Positions 25,101-37,420 of a stretch of 64,000 nucleotides of DNA are shown here, piece by piece (position 1 is the stretch's first letter; each line of letters starts with the position of its first letter). The notes below the pieces were generated by a model. It was not told the origin of the DNA and ran no database searches. It worked only from the letters and a program-made list of their open reading frames with translations. The position numbers and the translations under genes were made by a program. This DNA comes from Montifringilla adamsi (Eukaryota > Chordata > Aves > Passeriformes > Passeridae), in NCBI GenBank assembly GCA_017590115.1, contig JAGGNK010008670.1:6815677-6879676 (forward strand), given 5' to 3'.

Positions 25101-28100
25101 CATTACCTAGGTTTTACTGCTGGACATTTCCATCTTGATAAGGTCTCATTCTGTGTCTGTAAAATTAACAAATAAATGTTCTTGTGTCTCTTTTGCCTGC
25201 TTGGTTTAATCTGGGAGATCTTTGGGGAGCATGTCATGTTCACACAACATCCTTCTATTTCACCCAGGAGCGCCACAGTTAGAATAATCATCTTCTACTC
25301 CATTCTGTCCATTTTCCAAAATTATTTAATTTTCCTGGCTCCATCAGAGCGCTCACACGCAGGACACTCTGGTGTAGTGGAAGCCATTCTTACTACTTTT
25401 TTATTGTAGCAACTCTAATTTGTATGGAATACATGTTTTTCAGTGGACTGTAGAAAGCCCTGTTTATGAATATAGAGAAAACCTAGTGGGAGAAAATCTA
25501 AGAGGAGAATACCCTGAGTTTCAGACCCTTGCTTTACTGAACATTTCATTTTTTATTTTCAAATGATCAGCAAAAGAAAGACTAAAACTCAGATGTTATT
25601 CTGCCCAGCTTAACTACTTTGGCCGCTGGGTTATATCCAAGTTTGCTTTTATCCCTCTTCTGACTGGTGCTATGAATATTTCATCAACTCCATGCAGTGG
25701 AGCAGATTCGGCAGGAAGGAATGAAAATTCCATTAATACAGCAGATTGTCCTACATCTGCTGGCTTGGGGACACCTTGAAGGTGGCAGATGTTGTTGTGG
25801 ATTCCACAGACACCCTCTGGAAGAGGCACCTCTCTCCTGGAGCCTGAGGAGCTGGGGAGGGCACTGCTGCTCCTCTGCAGCTTGGGAGGGGACTGGGCCA
25901 CCTCAGCTTAACAGGGACGTGTTGGGTTGGGTTCCCAAAGGGAATCTGAAGAAATCTTGCCTCTGTCTCAGTAATAAACCAAACCTGCCTTTTCTGAGCA
26001 GTGGATTTCCTGAGCAGCTCCAGCTCCAGCTCTGAAAGACTGTGAATGGTGATTTTAGGCATGCATTCACCTCAGGTGTCTGGGGCACAGCTTGAGCTCA
26101 GGATTTCAGGGCACGGTGCAACACTTCTGTGTTGGATGATGCCCTGTTCAGCACCACTGTGCCTCTGTGCTTCTCCTGCCCTGACCAGGTGCTTCATGGA
26201 AAGATTAGAATCCTAATGAGCAAGTGTTTCCCAAAGACTTAACCCCTTTCTTCCTTTTTTTTCCCCCAGCTTAAAGCATTGTACTATCCACAACAATTTT
26301 CAGAATATTCACAATAATAAAAGAAAATGGTTGCTCAAGTGATCAAAATCACTGCCAATAGTACATGGAGCAAACAAGCTGTGCTTTTAATGATGCAGTT
26401 TGAAAAGCACATGCCAAAACACAAGTGAAACGCCTTACTAAAGATCACAGCAGTTAGGGCAGCAGAGATGAAAGGCTGTAAATAAAGAGCTCTGACTTTT
26501 GTTAAGCACCACTTCACGTGACCTTCTGCAGTACTTGAGCTGCACAGCCACAGCAACACTTGCAGGTACAGTAAAGAACTATTTTGGTCCTCTTTTACAG
26601 AGGAGATAATTCAAAGCAATGAGAAGTAAAAGTACAAAAGCAGAGGACGTACAGAAATACCCTTTGTTTCTTTTAGCTCTGAGGCAAACCATTAATCCAG
26701 CTCGATGTGTAACAACAAGGGCAGAGGAGAGCTGGGATGTGTGGCCACACCCATTGCTGATCCTGTTTTATAGTAAACCCAGATGAGACCAGACCTATCC
26801 GAGCTGAGTGAAGCTGTCTCTGCTCCCATCTGGATGCAATGTTCTTTTTCCTTGGAAGCCTCTGGAGGCACTTGAGATGCACTGCCTCCTCCCTCAGCAC
26901 TTCAGGCAGTGTCTCATTACAAGGTGATAAATAACTCGCCTGCGGTTTCTGCAGCTCGCTAATACCAGAGACAGAAATAAAACCAGCCAGAATTCTTCTC
27001 CCTATTCATTTTCAACTTAATGAACAGTGAATGGAAATATTTCCTATTAATGAACTTTGATGGAAGCTGAAGCCTGGACAGGATGGAAAGAAAATAGAGA
27101 AGAGTGTCACCCTCTATTCACAGTGACACATCCTCCCATGTAGTCCTAAAATTGGCAGCTTTGGTGCTCCTTTGGATCCTTCCTTTCACCTGCATCATGT
27201 TCTTTTTCTGCAGCCTTGTGTGCTTAGAATGATCTTTGTGAGATAGGTTGCAAAGCTTCTTGCCTTTCTCAGCCTAAATGCCACTTTCATGGTGCTGCTT
27301 TCAGGAAGGAGTTGTCTAGCAGCAGAGTCAGAAAGAATTAGAAGACAGCAAAGTCGTGCTTGATGAAGATGAATAAAAACATTGTGCTGGTGCAATAATC
27401 TGTGCTGCACTTAATTTGCTTGCTGTAGTTTGTCCAATAAATACCTGGTTCCTTGGACTCTCACATCTAGTTAGATGTAAATTAATTAGGATAATTTTGA
27501 CTGACACTGATGCGTTGTTTTTCTGCTTACTTCTAAAAAATGGTTTATTTTTGCTTAGATGTTCAGTTATGTTTTGCTGTGGAAAAGTCTAATTGTCAGC
27601 TATTAGTGGCACTGCCAAGAATCACTATGGAGGCTGGTCTCCACTTATTAATGGGATTTCTATCTGGTATTTTCTCTACTCTCATCACTTTTCTCTCCTC
27701 TCATCAATTTATAAGTCTTTACACCTCTTAGCTTTCAGGCAATCTGCCTTTATTCCTCTCCTGACCTTTCCCTACTGGCCTCAGCAGTTTCTCTCTGTTC
27801 TTCCTTGGCTCCTTCTCCTCCTCATTTGAAGTGCAGGTTCTCTGTCACCATTTGATCTCTCAGTAGTGATGGCCTTTTATTCACTGCTCTTTGTTTCTCA
27901 GCCTGGCACGGCCACACCACCAATCCAGGCTCGGGTATCTCCCACCTGCTGCTCCCAAAGCCTTTTCCTAACAGGATCTGCAAGAGGAGCAGGACCATGT
28001 AAGGCAATGGGACTTCACTGGTTATTTTATGTGTTCAGTAAAAACACATACTGGCAACAGAACCTTTGCTGTTGCATGGAAACTTTAGAGTAAATATTGC

Positions 28101-29181
28101 TTTTCTAAGAGTTACCACTCCCAGCAACAGCCACAGCCAGCTCGTTGAGGAGAGCAGAATGGGAGGGGCTGGAACAAATCTTGTGCTTTTCCCCCCATAA
28201 TCCTGACCAAGGCATTTCATTTGGCTTTACGTGGAAGTTTGAAATTTCAGAATAAATAAAAAAAAACTTTAAAATGCTCCTCTTCTTACTCATTTCCACA
28301 CATATCACAACAGCATTGTTATCAATGTAATAAGATTAAACTGAAATTGCCTGTATTGACTTAGATTTTGCTGAAGAAAGCAGCTTGTACCCAAAAAACA
28401 TACTTGCTTTTTTCAAGCTGTATCAGCTAATCTAATAAAAGATACCATTTTCAAAAAACTCTCTTTGCTTATGCCCATTCCTCATATCCTCCTAAATCAA
28501 TAAATAAAGTTAAGGGTATCTAAAAATAAACCAGGCTTGTTTTGTGGCAGGTTCCCAGGCACACCATGCAAAATACCTTAAAAATCTGGCTATACATCTG
28601 CTCAGCACTATTTCATCTGGCAGACAACTGCTAGGAAGAAAACCAAGGCAGGCCAAGGACCTGTATTTTTTTTCCAGAATGTAATTTTCTCACTTTGCAT
28701 AAAAGACTTATTTATGTACAGGCAGTGAATCCTGGAGCCATATAAAATGGCATGGTAAATTGTTTACTGATTCTTCCCTAAGAGCATAACTGTTTAGGGC
28801 AGTACAATTTCACACACCACCTGATACTGCAGATGTATTTCATTCTTGTAGGCTTGATTGCTACTGAACATTTCAGTATTGCTGTAAATAAATGAAATAC
28901 ATGGCAGGTAAAGAGATTACAAGCACATTTCTTCAGTGTAAGCTGGAGACTTTCAAGAAAACATCTCTTAATGATGTGTTGGCTAATCCACAGTCCTGCA
29001 ATTAGTAAGGCACTATTCCCTTCAATTTCATAGAATGCAATGAAAATATTCGTACTTGTATCTAAACTTTCATTCCTCATCTGAACATGTAGGATTCTGA
29101 GATGTGGTTATTACCTTACAAATACTTATTCTGTAATTATTTGCATGGAAAAGAAATCACAAATTCACAATATTTTACTTT

Positions 29182-29201
29182 CCCCACCCCCCACCCCCCC
29201 C
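29182..29201 (-). repeat. C-rich tract, possible G-quadruplex on minus strand
   Basis: C4-A-C6-A-C8. On the minus strand this gives several G-runs separated by single bases, enough to be split into four runs of at least three guanines. It is a potential G-quadruplex or simply a slippage-prone homopolymer. Confidence 0.7.
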
Positions 29202-32200
29202 TTCTTCAACTTCTTATGTGGAACCTTCTAAGGGAACGTCAGAAATTTTATAAGTCCTTGAAATGGTTCATCCCCAACTGTTCATTTAGTGCCCATTATT
29301 TGAAATCAAAGTATTTCCAGGCTACAACATTAAACGTGAGCCCAGTGTGGTACTGGGGATGCTCTTAATCACCAGGAACTGCAAAGTGCTTCAGAAACCT
29401 GAATTTCTTTGGGTTATATACTGACTGCCTTGTGGAGCATGAGAAATGCCCACCAAATCACACTGACAGATATTTAGCAGAACATATCTTGGAAGATATT
29501 CTTCTATTGAACCTCCCTAGCATGCATTGTCCTGTTCCAGACATGTTGATTGAGTTACACAGATGGAGAATTGTCCTTACATGTAGTGTTTGAGATTCTG
29601 AAATGCTTACTTTTTCTTCACTAGTTGGTACTTAGAACTCACGACTAGATTTATTATTTGTGTGCAATTAGTCAAGATTTAAACCAACAAACGAGGACTT
29701 TTTCATTTTGCATTGACCACTGGAGCCACTTGGTTACTATGTATTAAAAGAGAAATCTACCTTTGTCCTCAAAAAGATACTGAAACACTATTTCCCCTAA
29801 CAATAATTCAGCTAAAAGACAAAAAACCTTTTACAAAACAGTCTGCTTCTTGAAGTTGCTTGTGCTATTTTTCCTTTGCACATGTTCTGAGATAACCAAA
29901 CCCCTCTGAGAAGGCAGGTTATCAACTCCCCACATGAAGAGAAATCTTATGTCTTTAATCCTTCTCGCCTATGTGAAAAGTAGGCAACCTGGAGGGAAAA
30001 CAACATGCCTTTCCTGGTGTCAGAACCAATAATTTACATTAGTGCTTGAAGGTTGGGCTGCATTTTCAGTTTTCTCCACCAGCATTCTGACTTCTGTGAA
30101 GTAAAATGAGCTCAGTTGGGGAAAACATATGTTTAGAGAGTGTCAACTGAACCTTTTTTTCTTTGAAATCTATCTCAGTGTACAGCAGGAGGAGAAACTT
30201 TTCTCTAAAATAAGAGAAAAAGAGTATTTACATTGAGATTGTAATTAAAATTATAGCTCTCCCAATTTCTCTGTGAAAAACTATCTGGAACCCTCTGGAA
30301 AATGTTCCCCTACATATAAAATATTAAACGGATGCAAATCAAGCATTATATGAAGTGAGCATTTGATAACTCCTCTGTGAGAGCTTTCAGTGCTATTGCT
30401 CTCAGATTGTGCTTAACTTTAATATAAATGATGGCAAAGTGCTGTCATGGGTTTTACCCAGCGTCTTCAGAATCCAGGATATTACCATAAAAGAAACGGG
30501 TATAATCTGTTCTCTGTGTTAATAATAAGCGACATGAATCAAGGGGGTTGTTGAGAATTTTGACTGATTTGGGCTGACCTATACCCAGCAGCTGGACTGA
30601 GGTCACTGCACTTTACCTGTTTTGTGGGATTTCTGCCAGACCAGGGAGCAAAAACCTCTGGTTGCCTGTTCTTCCCTGGCACGTGACCTGGAAACCATTC
30701 TGCTGTCAAATATAACACAGGCACAGCTCCTGGAGGGGAAAGCCCAAACCACCAGTGCCTGCACTCAGGCTTCCTCTCTGCTCCCTGCCCTGTGGATCCA
30801 ACAAGCACAAGAAGGAAAATCATGGAAGATCATGGAAAGCCACGGCCAGGAGCAGCCCTTGTGCTGCAAAGCAGCAGTTCTCACTTCTGTCACGAGCAGC
30901 AGTGAGCAGTGGTCAGATATCTCATTAATTCACCCTTTGTCCTGCTTGTTCCTCTGTGATTTGCACGCGTGAAGCAACTCACCAGCCCTGGCTGCACATT
31001 CAAAATATGATGTTCCCATTTAACCAGCAAGGCATATGGGCTTCTTTGCATAAACATTGTTAGGTGCTTGTACGCACTTACAAGGCAATAATCTGACTGC
31101 AGTTATTATCCAATTAAACTGACAGAACATGACAGGAATAATAATATTAGTGCAATAACTCCAAGGGAGAAGGTGTTAGTTAAACACTGTCTATATCCCA
31201 AATACTTTTAAAACTTCAAGAGTTAAGGAGGTTTTAATTTTATGTTTATTTTAGGAATTGGTACTGTAAGGTGTAAGTCAGACACCACTGTTAGAGTTTG
31301 CAAACACAGATGAAGTCTCATAATCAAAATGATGCAAAATAAGTCCTGATCAAAGTGAATTTTTTTACTTTTATCTTTTTTTGCTTTTCCAAAAATGAAT
31401 TTTGATCAAAACCAAATGATCAAATAACACAGATTCTGATCCACTCCTATGGCATGAGCTGATACTAATTATGGCATTTGTGACATTTATGTAGGAGTGG
31501 AGCTCATAGTTGTGTAAGGGCCAGGTTGATTGACAGTGTGGCATCTGAGATTTTATTTTTATTGCTGTGCTGAGCAGGCCAATTTGAAAGGCAATTGGGT
31601 TTGCACTGGGCTTCCAATTTAGAAATTGTGCTGGAGAGGAAACTGTAATTGAGAAACCACAGTTAGGTGACTGTACTGTTTGGGAAGAATGTAAAGGGAA
31701 AGGGCTTTCCTCTGGCTAAAGAAGATCTTAAGTGTTCCTTTATGTATTTAGGAATGTGCTCCTTTATGTATTTAGGACTTCTCTCATCTTCTTAGATGAT
31801 TGTCTCTGATGCATGGTCCAGTATAATGTCTTGAAAAATTTGCATAAATATTAAATAAGCAGCTCAATGATATGTAGTAAATGACTATTTGAGGGAACAA
31901 AGCCCCAGTGTGATGGATTTTCTGGCTTGCAGTGACAGATCTGATGTCATGCTCTATGCTAGGGTAGTTACATTACTTCATGCTGCTGGCACTGAGAGAT
32001 CCCAAGCACTTCCATCAGTAGGGAAGACAGGAATAGCTTTGAGAGTAGTAATGTTCCCTACAATGTTAAATTAGATTGGACCCCTTGGACAGCTGTTTCT
32101 GTTGTTTGTCTATTTGTTTTTAGGAGACAAATGGGTAGAACTCATCTAATTATTAAGAGTGAGAGTCAGTCTTGCAAGGAGGCAATCTTAAAGAAGTTTA

Positions 32201-33908
32201 GTTTGTAGGTAACAGGAGTTGGGCACAGAAAGCAGAAGCTGATGCTGACTAGTAGCAGTAGTATAAGTAGCAGCAAGTGTCTTTAGTTGATCGGTATAAC
32301 TTAAGCAGATATTTTGAGACATAAATTCACTATAGTATCAGTGTTTTCCAGATGAATATTATGTAGGGAATAAACCCTCCCTGTGTCCTAGTCTGAGGAA
32401 AAGGTATGTCAAATAAATTCTTAGTGAAAATTCTGCAATGAGCACTAGACTGCCTCTGATTTTTCCAGAATCACTTATTTTTTTTGACAAAAGAAACTGC
32501 TGAGAATGGCTAAGACAGCAAAACATACATATCACCCAGAGACATCAGCACAGTCTACCTGCCCTCTGCTGACTGCTTGTTTTCACATAATTCTGCATAT
32601 TTTTGCATAATGGGCATGCTATAATTTCTATGAGTACATTTTCAGTTTAGAGATTTTAAAGCAAACCACTTTCTCTCTTTCAGCAATGGAAAGCTTCTTC
32701 CAAAGTTGTCATTACCATGAAGTTAGTGCTGGGTTATACAATTAGAAATAACTAATTAGACAAAGCAGGTAACAGTGCTAAAACCACCCCAACCATGTGC
32801 ATTTGAAGTGAGTGATGCTTCCTGTTTACCTGGGAATGCACTGAGGAACGCAGCAGCTTGTCTGTCTCTTGTTCCCATCAAGATTGCTTGGCTTTCTGAA
32901 AGATGTATTCTGAACAGATTCTCTCGGTCTCAGCTGAGGAACTGGAGTCTCATTCTCTGCTTTGTGCTACTGCCACTGGAAGTGGTCACTGTCCTCTGCC
33001 ACCTTCTGAATCCTGCCTGGGAATGGCTTGGCAGGCAAGCTAACCCAGGGTGAAAGCCTGTCAGGGACCATTATGGCAGCCTAACAGAGATTATTACAGT
33101 CCAGCATCCAGGCCCTTTCCCTGGCCTTTTACCAGCATAAATAAAACCTGCAGGGCAACAGCATTTAGCTTAATTTCTCAGACTTTGTGCTCAGGATTAC
33201 TGCCTGGAGGTTGTTAGCCATGTATGAGTTATTATTTTAAAAAGAGGATAGATTTTGAAAAATGAAGCTTGAAAGCTGTTTGAGGCTACTTTAATATAAC
33301 TGCTTCCTAAACCTGAGAGATGGGAAAACACTGCATCTTATGCTGCTTTTTCTGCTCACAGCTCAGGATTTTTCTCCATGACTTGGTGTTTTTGAACCAT
33401 TTTTAAAGCAGACAGACAATGTGTTTCAGGAAGATTTAGGGTACAACTGCAGCATACTGGAGCATCGGAATGAGGAGGCAGCAATGTCAGGATTTGCAAT
33501 GGAAAATGTAACTTGTACATCTGATTAAATTGCTGACCACAAACTGGTTTGTGTTCCAAAAGCATGAATTTGCGAGATAGTTTCCTCATGGAGTCTTCTG
33601 TAGATCAGTCTCATTCACACATGGCATGGGCTTTCTGGAATTGCAAATGCCATGTTTCCTTCAGGCACTGCTCTTTGGAAGAGGGAAGGAACAGACTGAA
33701 GAAAAAAGGCAGCGTTATTGAGCGGGGCTCTGGAGCCAGTGGATGGCTGTTTGTAGAACCCAGCAACAGACACTTCACTGATGCAGTAAGGGAATAGTCT
33801 GCAGTGGCTCTCACAGGGAGCCTGCTGATTTCCAAGGCACCTAGGGAGCTAACTTAGGTACTGAAAGTTAGGTATACAACTTCTGATGTGTTTTACCTCT
33901 CAGTCTGC
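29202..33908. other. Unique sequence, no gene recognised
   Basis: No supported exon or dispersed repeat is seen. Segments at 30420-30540, 31010-31180 and 31440-31720 read as low-repeat, motif-rich sequence (an octamer ATGCAAAT at 30332-30339, TAAT-type homeodomain cores). They might be conserved non-coding elements, but conservation cannot be tested here. A 18-bp direct repeat is noted at 31736-31777. Confidence 0.5.
31736..31777 (+). repeat. 18-bp direct repeat, 6-bp spacer
   Basis: TCCTTTATGTATTTAGGA occurs at 31736-31753 and again, identically, at 31760-31777. AATGTGC-type spacer sequence separates the copies. It looks like a small local duplication. Confidence 0.9.
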
Positions 33909-34087
33909 TGTGTAGCACTGAAAAGTGACTTCCTTCTCTAGCTTTTACCGTTTACAAGATGGAGATAAAACCACTGACCTGATTTCCAATGACATTCTTG
34001 TGTAGCACTGAAAAGTGACTTCCTTCTCTAGCTTTTACCGTTTACAAGAAGAGATAAAACCGCTGACCTGATTTGCAATGACATTCC
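33909..34087 (+). repeat. Recent tandem duplication, 90-bp unit, two copies
   Basis: TGTGTAGCACTGAAAAGTGA... begins at 33909 and again at 33999. The copies match through ...TGACATTC. I count two substitutions (CCACTG/CCGCTG and TTTCCAAT/TTTGCAAT) and a one-base deletion (AAGATGGAG/AAGAAGAG), plus a possible difference at the right end. Identity is about 96-97 percent, which points to a recent event. Confidence 0.93.
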
Positions 34088-36157
34088 TGAAATAAATGAG
34101 AATTGTTTAAGATACTCTACTGAGAAAGCCTCATGTGTCAGGAGGGCAGCAGGTACAACACTTGTCTCTGCAGCACCTCAGTGACCCTGGTTTTGCACAG
34201 CAGCCTCTATCCACACGAGGGGTCCCCCTCTGCCACTCACTCCTTACTCCCATCAGCATTTTAAGGCGTAATTCTTTCACCACTCTCACAGCTGCCCTTC
34301 TCTGCCTGTGTATGAAAGAGAAACTGTGTGTATTTAGTAGTTTTTTTTATTTTTTCTAAGTTATCATGGTGATAAATAGAAGAATTAAAGGCACTCGTAT
34401 TTATAACATACCCACAGACCAACAAAACCAGAGAGCTCTTTCTTCCTTCTCCTGATCCAAGGGCCTGAGTCCCAAAACAACTTGGAGGAGACCACAGGCC
34501 ATCTGTCCACAAATCTATCAGCTGCGGTGAAATCTTGCAATAATTTTCCTATTAGCTACAAGGTAGCTTGAGGCTCCCCATGTATTTTTCAAGACACTAA
34601 ATCTTTGGTGATTTTAATTTTGGTTGCACGTGTGTGTGGAAAACAAGCAAGCCTTTGCAGTCCACTGGTGAGTGCCTGCAAACCTGGCAGGAATGGAGTT
34701 AGAGACTTTCCCTCTTCAGCTTTCTCAAGCTGATGTCTCACCCCAACTTTCACTTTGTTTTTCTCTCTCAGTATCTCTTTGCTCACTACTGCCAGCCAGA
34801 AAAACAGGCTGAAGCTCACTAAGATGAAGTAGCTGGGTCACACTGCAGAAAGTGCTGATGTGAGCTGTTTCTTAACAGGTTGAGCTGTTATTTTCCCACA
34901 TAACCCTCTGGATGTGCTGAAACAATAGATTTTTTTTTAGTCTGGCAATGTATGTGCATCTTGGACTAAAGCTGTGGATGTACTGAATAATTTTTAATGG
35001 TTCAGGATTTAGTATTTCCTATGTCTTAAAAACTAAATAACTTACTATATTGTAGTGACTAGTAATTCCCACTATTTTGAGATATTATTTTAGATTATAT
35101 CAAAGGATCTAAGAGAAGAACTTGACAGGCATCAGTGAATTTAACCACATGCTTGATCTCAGATGGGTTGGTAGTGTCCCTGAGGTGTTTTTATAAAGAG
35201 AGGAACTAAGGCACAGAGAACAGGGGATTGTATTTACAGGCTCAGTGAAGCTTGTGTCCAGTGAGACTCACTCTTCGAACACCTTGGGATGCCAATAAAA
35301 GATCTTTGCCAAGCTGACAACGCACCAATAAATATTGGTAGGAAATGTTGATTTACTGTTGATTTGCTGACTCTGTGGTCTGTATGGGGTAACTTCCAGC
35401 ATGACACTAAAAGTTTGTGTTCAAGACAGAGGGGTTGATAGGAAAACATTAAAGTCCACACACAGAGAAGAATAACTTTTAGAATTGTTTTGGAAATTAT
35501 ATTCTGGTGTTTGCTGGTAGTTTTGCATTGATATCATAGATTTCCTTTAATTTTACTTTTCTGGTTACGTGTATAAAAGTACATACATAAATAAAAGCTT
35601 GCTTTTCCAAAATGCACTTAGAATTTTAGCCTTAGTGATTACCTCTAGTGAAGATACAGCTATTGATTTTCTGGGGACAAGAGTACTCTTATTATGTAGA
35701 GGTTACAGTCCTACAAATTTTCATAACAATACAAAATATTTTTTCATTATAGGTCTGGTAGGAAGGGAGAATGGAAATTTTGCAGTCTCTTTCTGTGACC
35801 TTCCAAATGATTCTGTTTAATCCTGCATTTATCTGCCTGAAGCATTAGTCATACAGGTTGCCTATTTTAAAAGTTCTTTACTTCGTCGATATACAAATTA
35901 CCTAAACTTCATGTGGAAACAGATTTTGATTGATTTCTCTAGTTCATTCTTAAATCTACCATTGGAGATTAGTCACAAAGTTAAAGCCACATTTCCCAAG
36001 CACCTGTGGCCATAGAGCTGAGTATGTTCAAAAGCACTCAGGTTGGAAAAGGTTCCTTACACAGATAGCTTTATTTCCCACAAGGCTCACATCATCTTCC
36101 CAGTTCTACATGAAAATTTTTATTCTTTAAATACATTTCATATTTTAGATAAAGCCA

Positions 36158-36193
36158 GAAATCTTTCAAGAAATCTTTCAAGAAATCTTTCAA
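36158..36193 (+). repeat. Three perfect 12-bp tandem repeats
   Basis: GAAATCTTTCAA is repeated exactly three times (36158, 36170, 36182). On the minus strand this gives a repeating LERF peptide in a chance frame. No other feature is associated. Confidence 0.92.
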
Positions 36194-36957
36194 GATGCTT
36201 GCACTTCAGATTGCTGCACTGATAAAATAGATAGGGGTTTATTTTAAGAAATTTCAGAACGGTGCAGCCTCTGCAGTGTGAACTGCAGCAGTTGTGGCCT
36301 TGCCCACTCACTGCCATGAGCTCCATGTGCAGACTGATGCCAGGACCAGAAAGTTCTCCCAGCTGCAGACTGGCACTGGGAGCTCGCTGCTCAGCGTTGG
36401 CGTGCTTCAAAAAATGGTTGTCTTCCTTCTGGCATCTGCCCATTCTAATTTTTCCTTAGTGCTTAGAGCACAATATATACAGGATGCACAGCTTCAAGTG
36501 AAAAGATAAAAGGTCGTGTCTCATGGCAGGGTGCTCAAGCTGTTTTGTTGGAGCCATTGGAAATTTGTTATCTCTTTCCAATGCGTAGTCGCTATTTGAT
36601 GTATTGGTAAGTCTCAGGCACTGAATTAACTCCAGCTCACTGCCACTCCATGCAGAAAGCACTTTAGACACTATTTTTTGTGGGAGGTGATGGAGTGAAA
36701 GTGGAGTATAAGTATTTAGAAGAACATGTACTATTGCTCAGCAAAGTGATTTTTTTTAAGAACATCTGTGTTTTGTTAACTCGCACACAGCCGTAAGCAG
36801 TTAGCTCTGACTGAGTTACACGGGGCAGCCTGGCAAAATCCAACAAGTCTGACATAGTGGGAATCACAAACACCTCAGGCTGTCTGGGTCATTAACATAT
36901 CCCATTCAATTTCTCTGAAAACTCTTCAGTATAACCTTGTATGCTGAGCTGTCACAA

Positions 36958-36973
36958 TGTTATTTAAATAACA
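36958..36973. repeat. Perfect 16-bp palindrome
   Basis: TGTTATTTAAATAACA equals its own reverse complement with no spacer. It lies in unique sequence, in a stretch that looks motif-rich. Confidence 0.85.
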
Positions 36974-37400
36974 CTGATGGATGGCATGTAGGAGACAGGC
37001 CTCCCTTAAGCAAAACACCTGGCACTCAATAGCTATTCATAAAGCTTTTATTTTATCATTTAGTAATTTTTTTTCCACCCCTGATTGTATTAAAATAAGC
37101 TTTAAAAAAAAAAAATTAAAAAGAGATTATCTTTCCCTGGGAATTTCCAGGTAACAAGTGACACTGTTCCCCACGTGGAACTGTTCCTGTGACCCCCAGC
37201 TGGAGCTGGTCACAGGGCAGGACACAGCCTGACCCACACTGTGCCCAGTGGGACACCCCGGGAAGAGCTGTGCTGCCAGGGCAAAGGGTCAAGCACTAAA
37301 GAGCTCCTCCATCAGCTTCCAACAATGGCTCAACAGGCACAGAAGGAACAACATTTCTGCAGAGTGCTCAGGGGACCCAGGTGAATCTTAAATCAGCTCA

Positions 37401-37420
37401 ATGTGGCATTAATGCCACAT
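37401..37420. repeat. Perfect 20-bp palindrome, no spacer
   Basis: ATGTGGCATT joins AATGCCACAT, so the 20 bases equal their own reverse complement. Half-sites contain GTGGCA/TGCCAC. It could be a dimeric protein binding site or a chance palindrome; a perfect 20-bp palindrome is rare by chance in 64 kb. Confidence 0.9.

Larger units (their letters stand above)
21083..29181. other. Unique sequence, no gene recognised
   Basis: Contains an AT microsatellite (21978-22005) and a small hairpin (22114-22138) but no supported exon or dispersed repeat. GC content rises modestly at 25700-26100, where chance frames open on both strands. Octamers ATTTGCAT occur at 22600-22607 and 29139-29146. Confidence 0.55.

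Noticed and set aside
26590..26640. MIR-like short matches near 26600 and near 35195-35222
   Set aside because: Phrases such as TTTTACAGAGGAGATAATTC and GAACTAAGGCACAGAGAAC resemble MIR SINE sequence, but the similarity is too short to separate from chance without a profile search.
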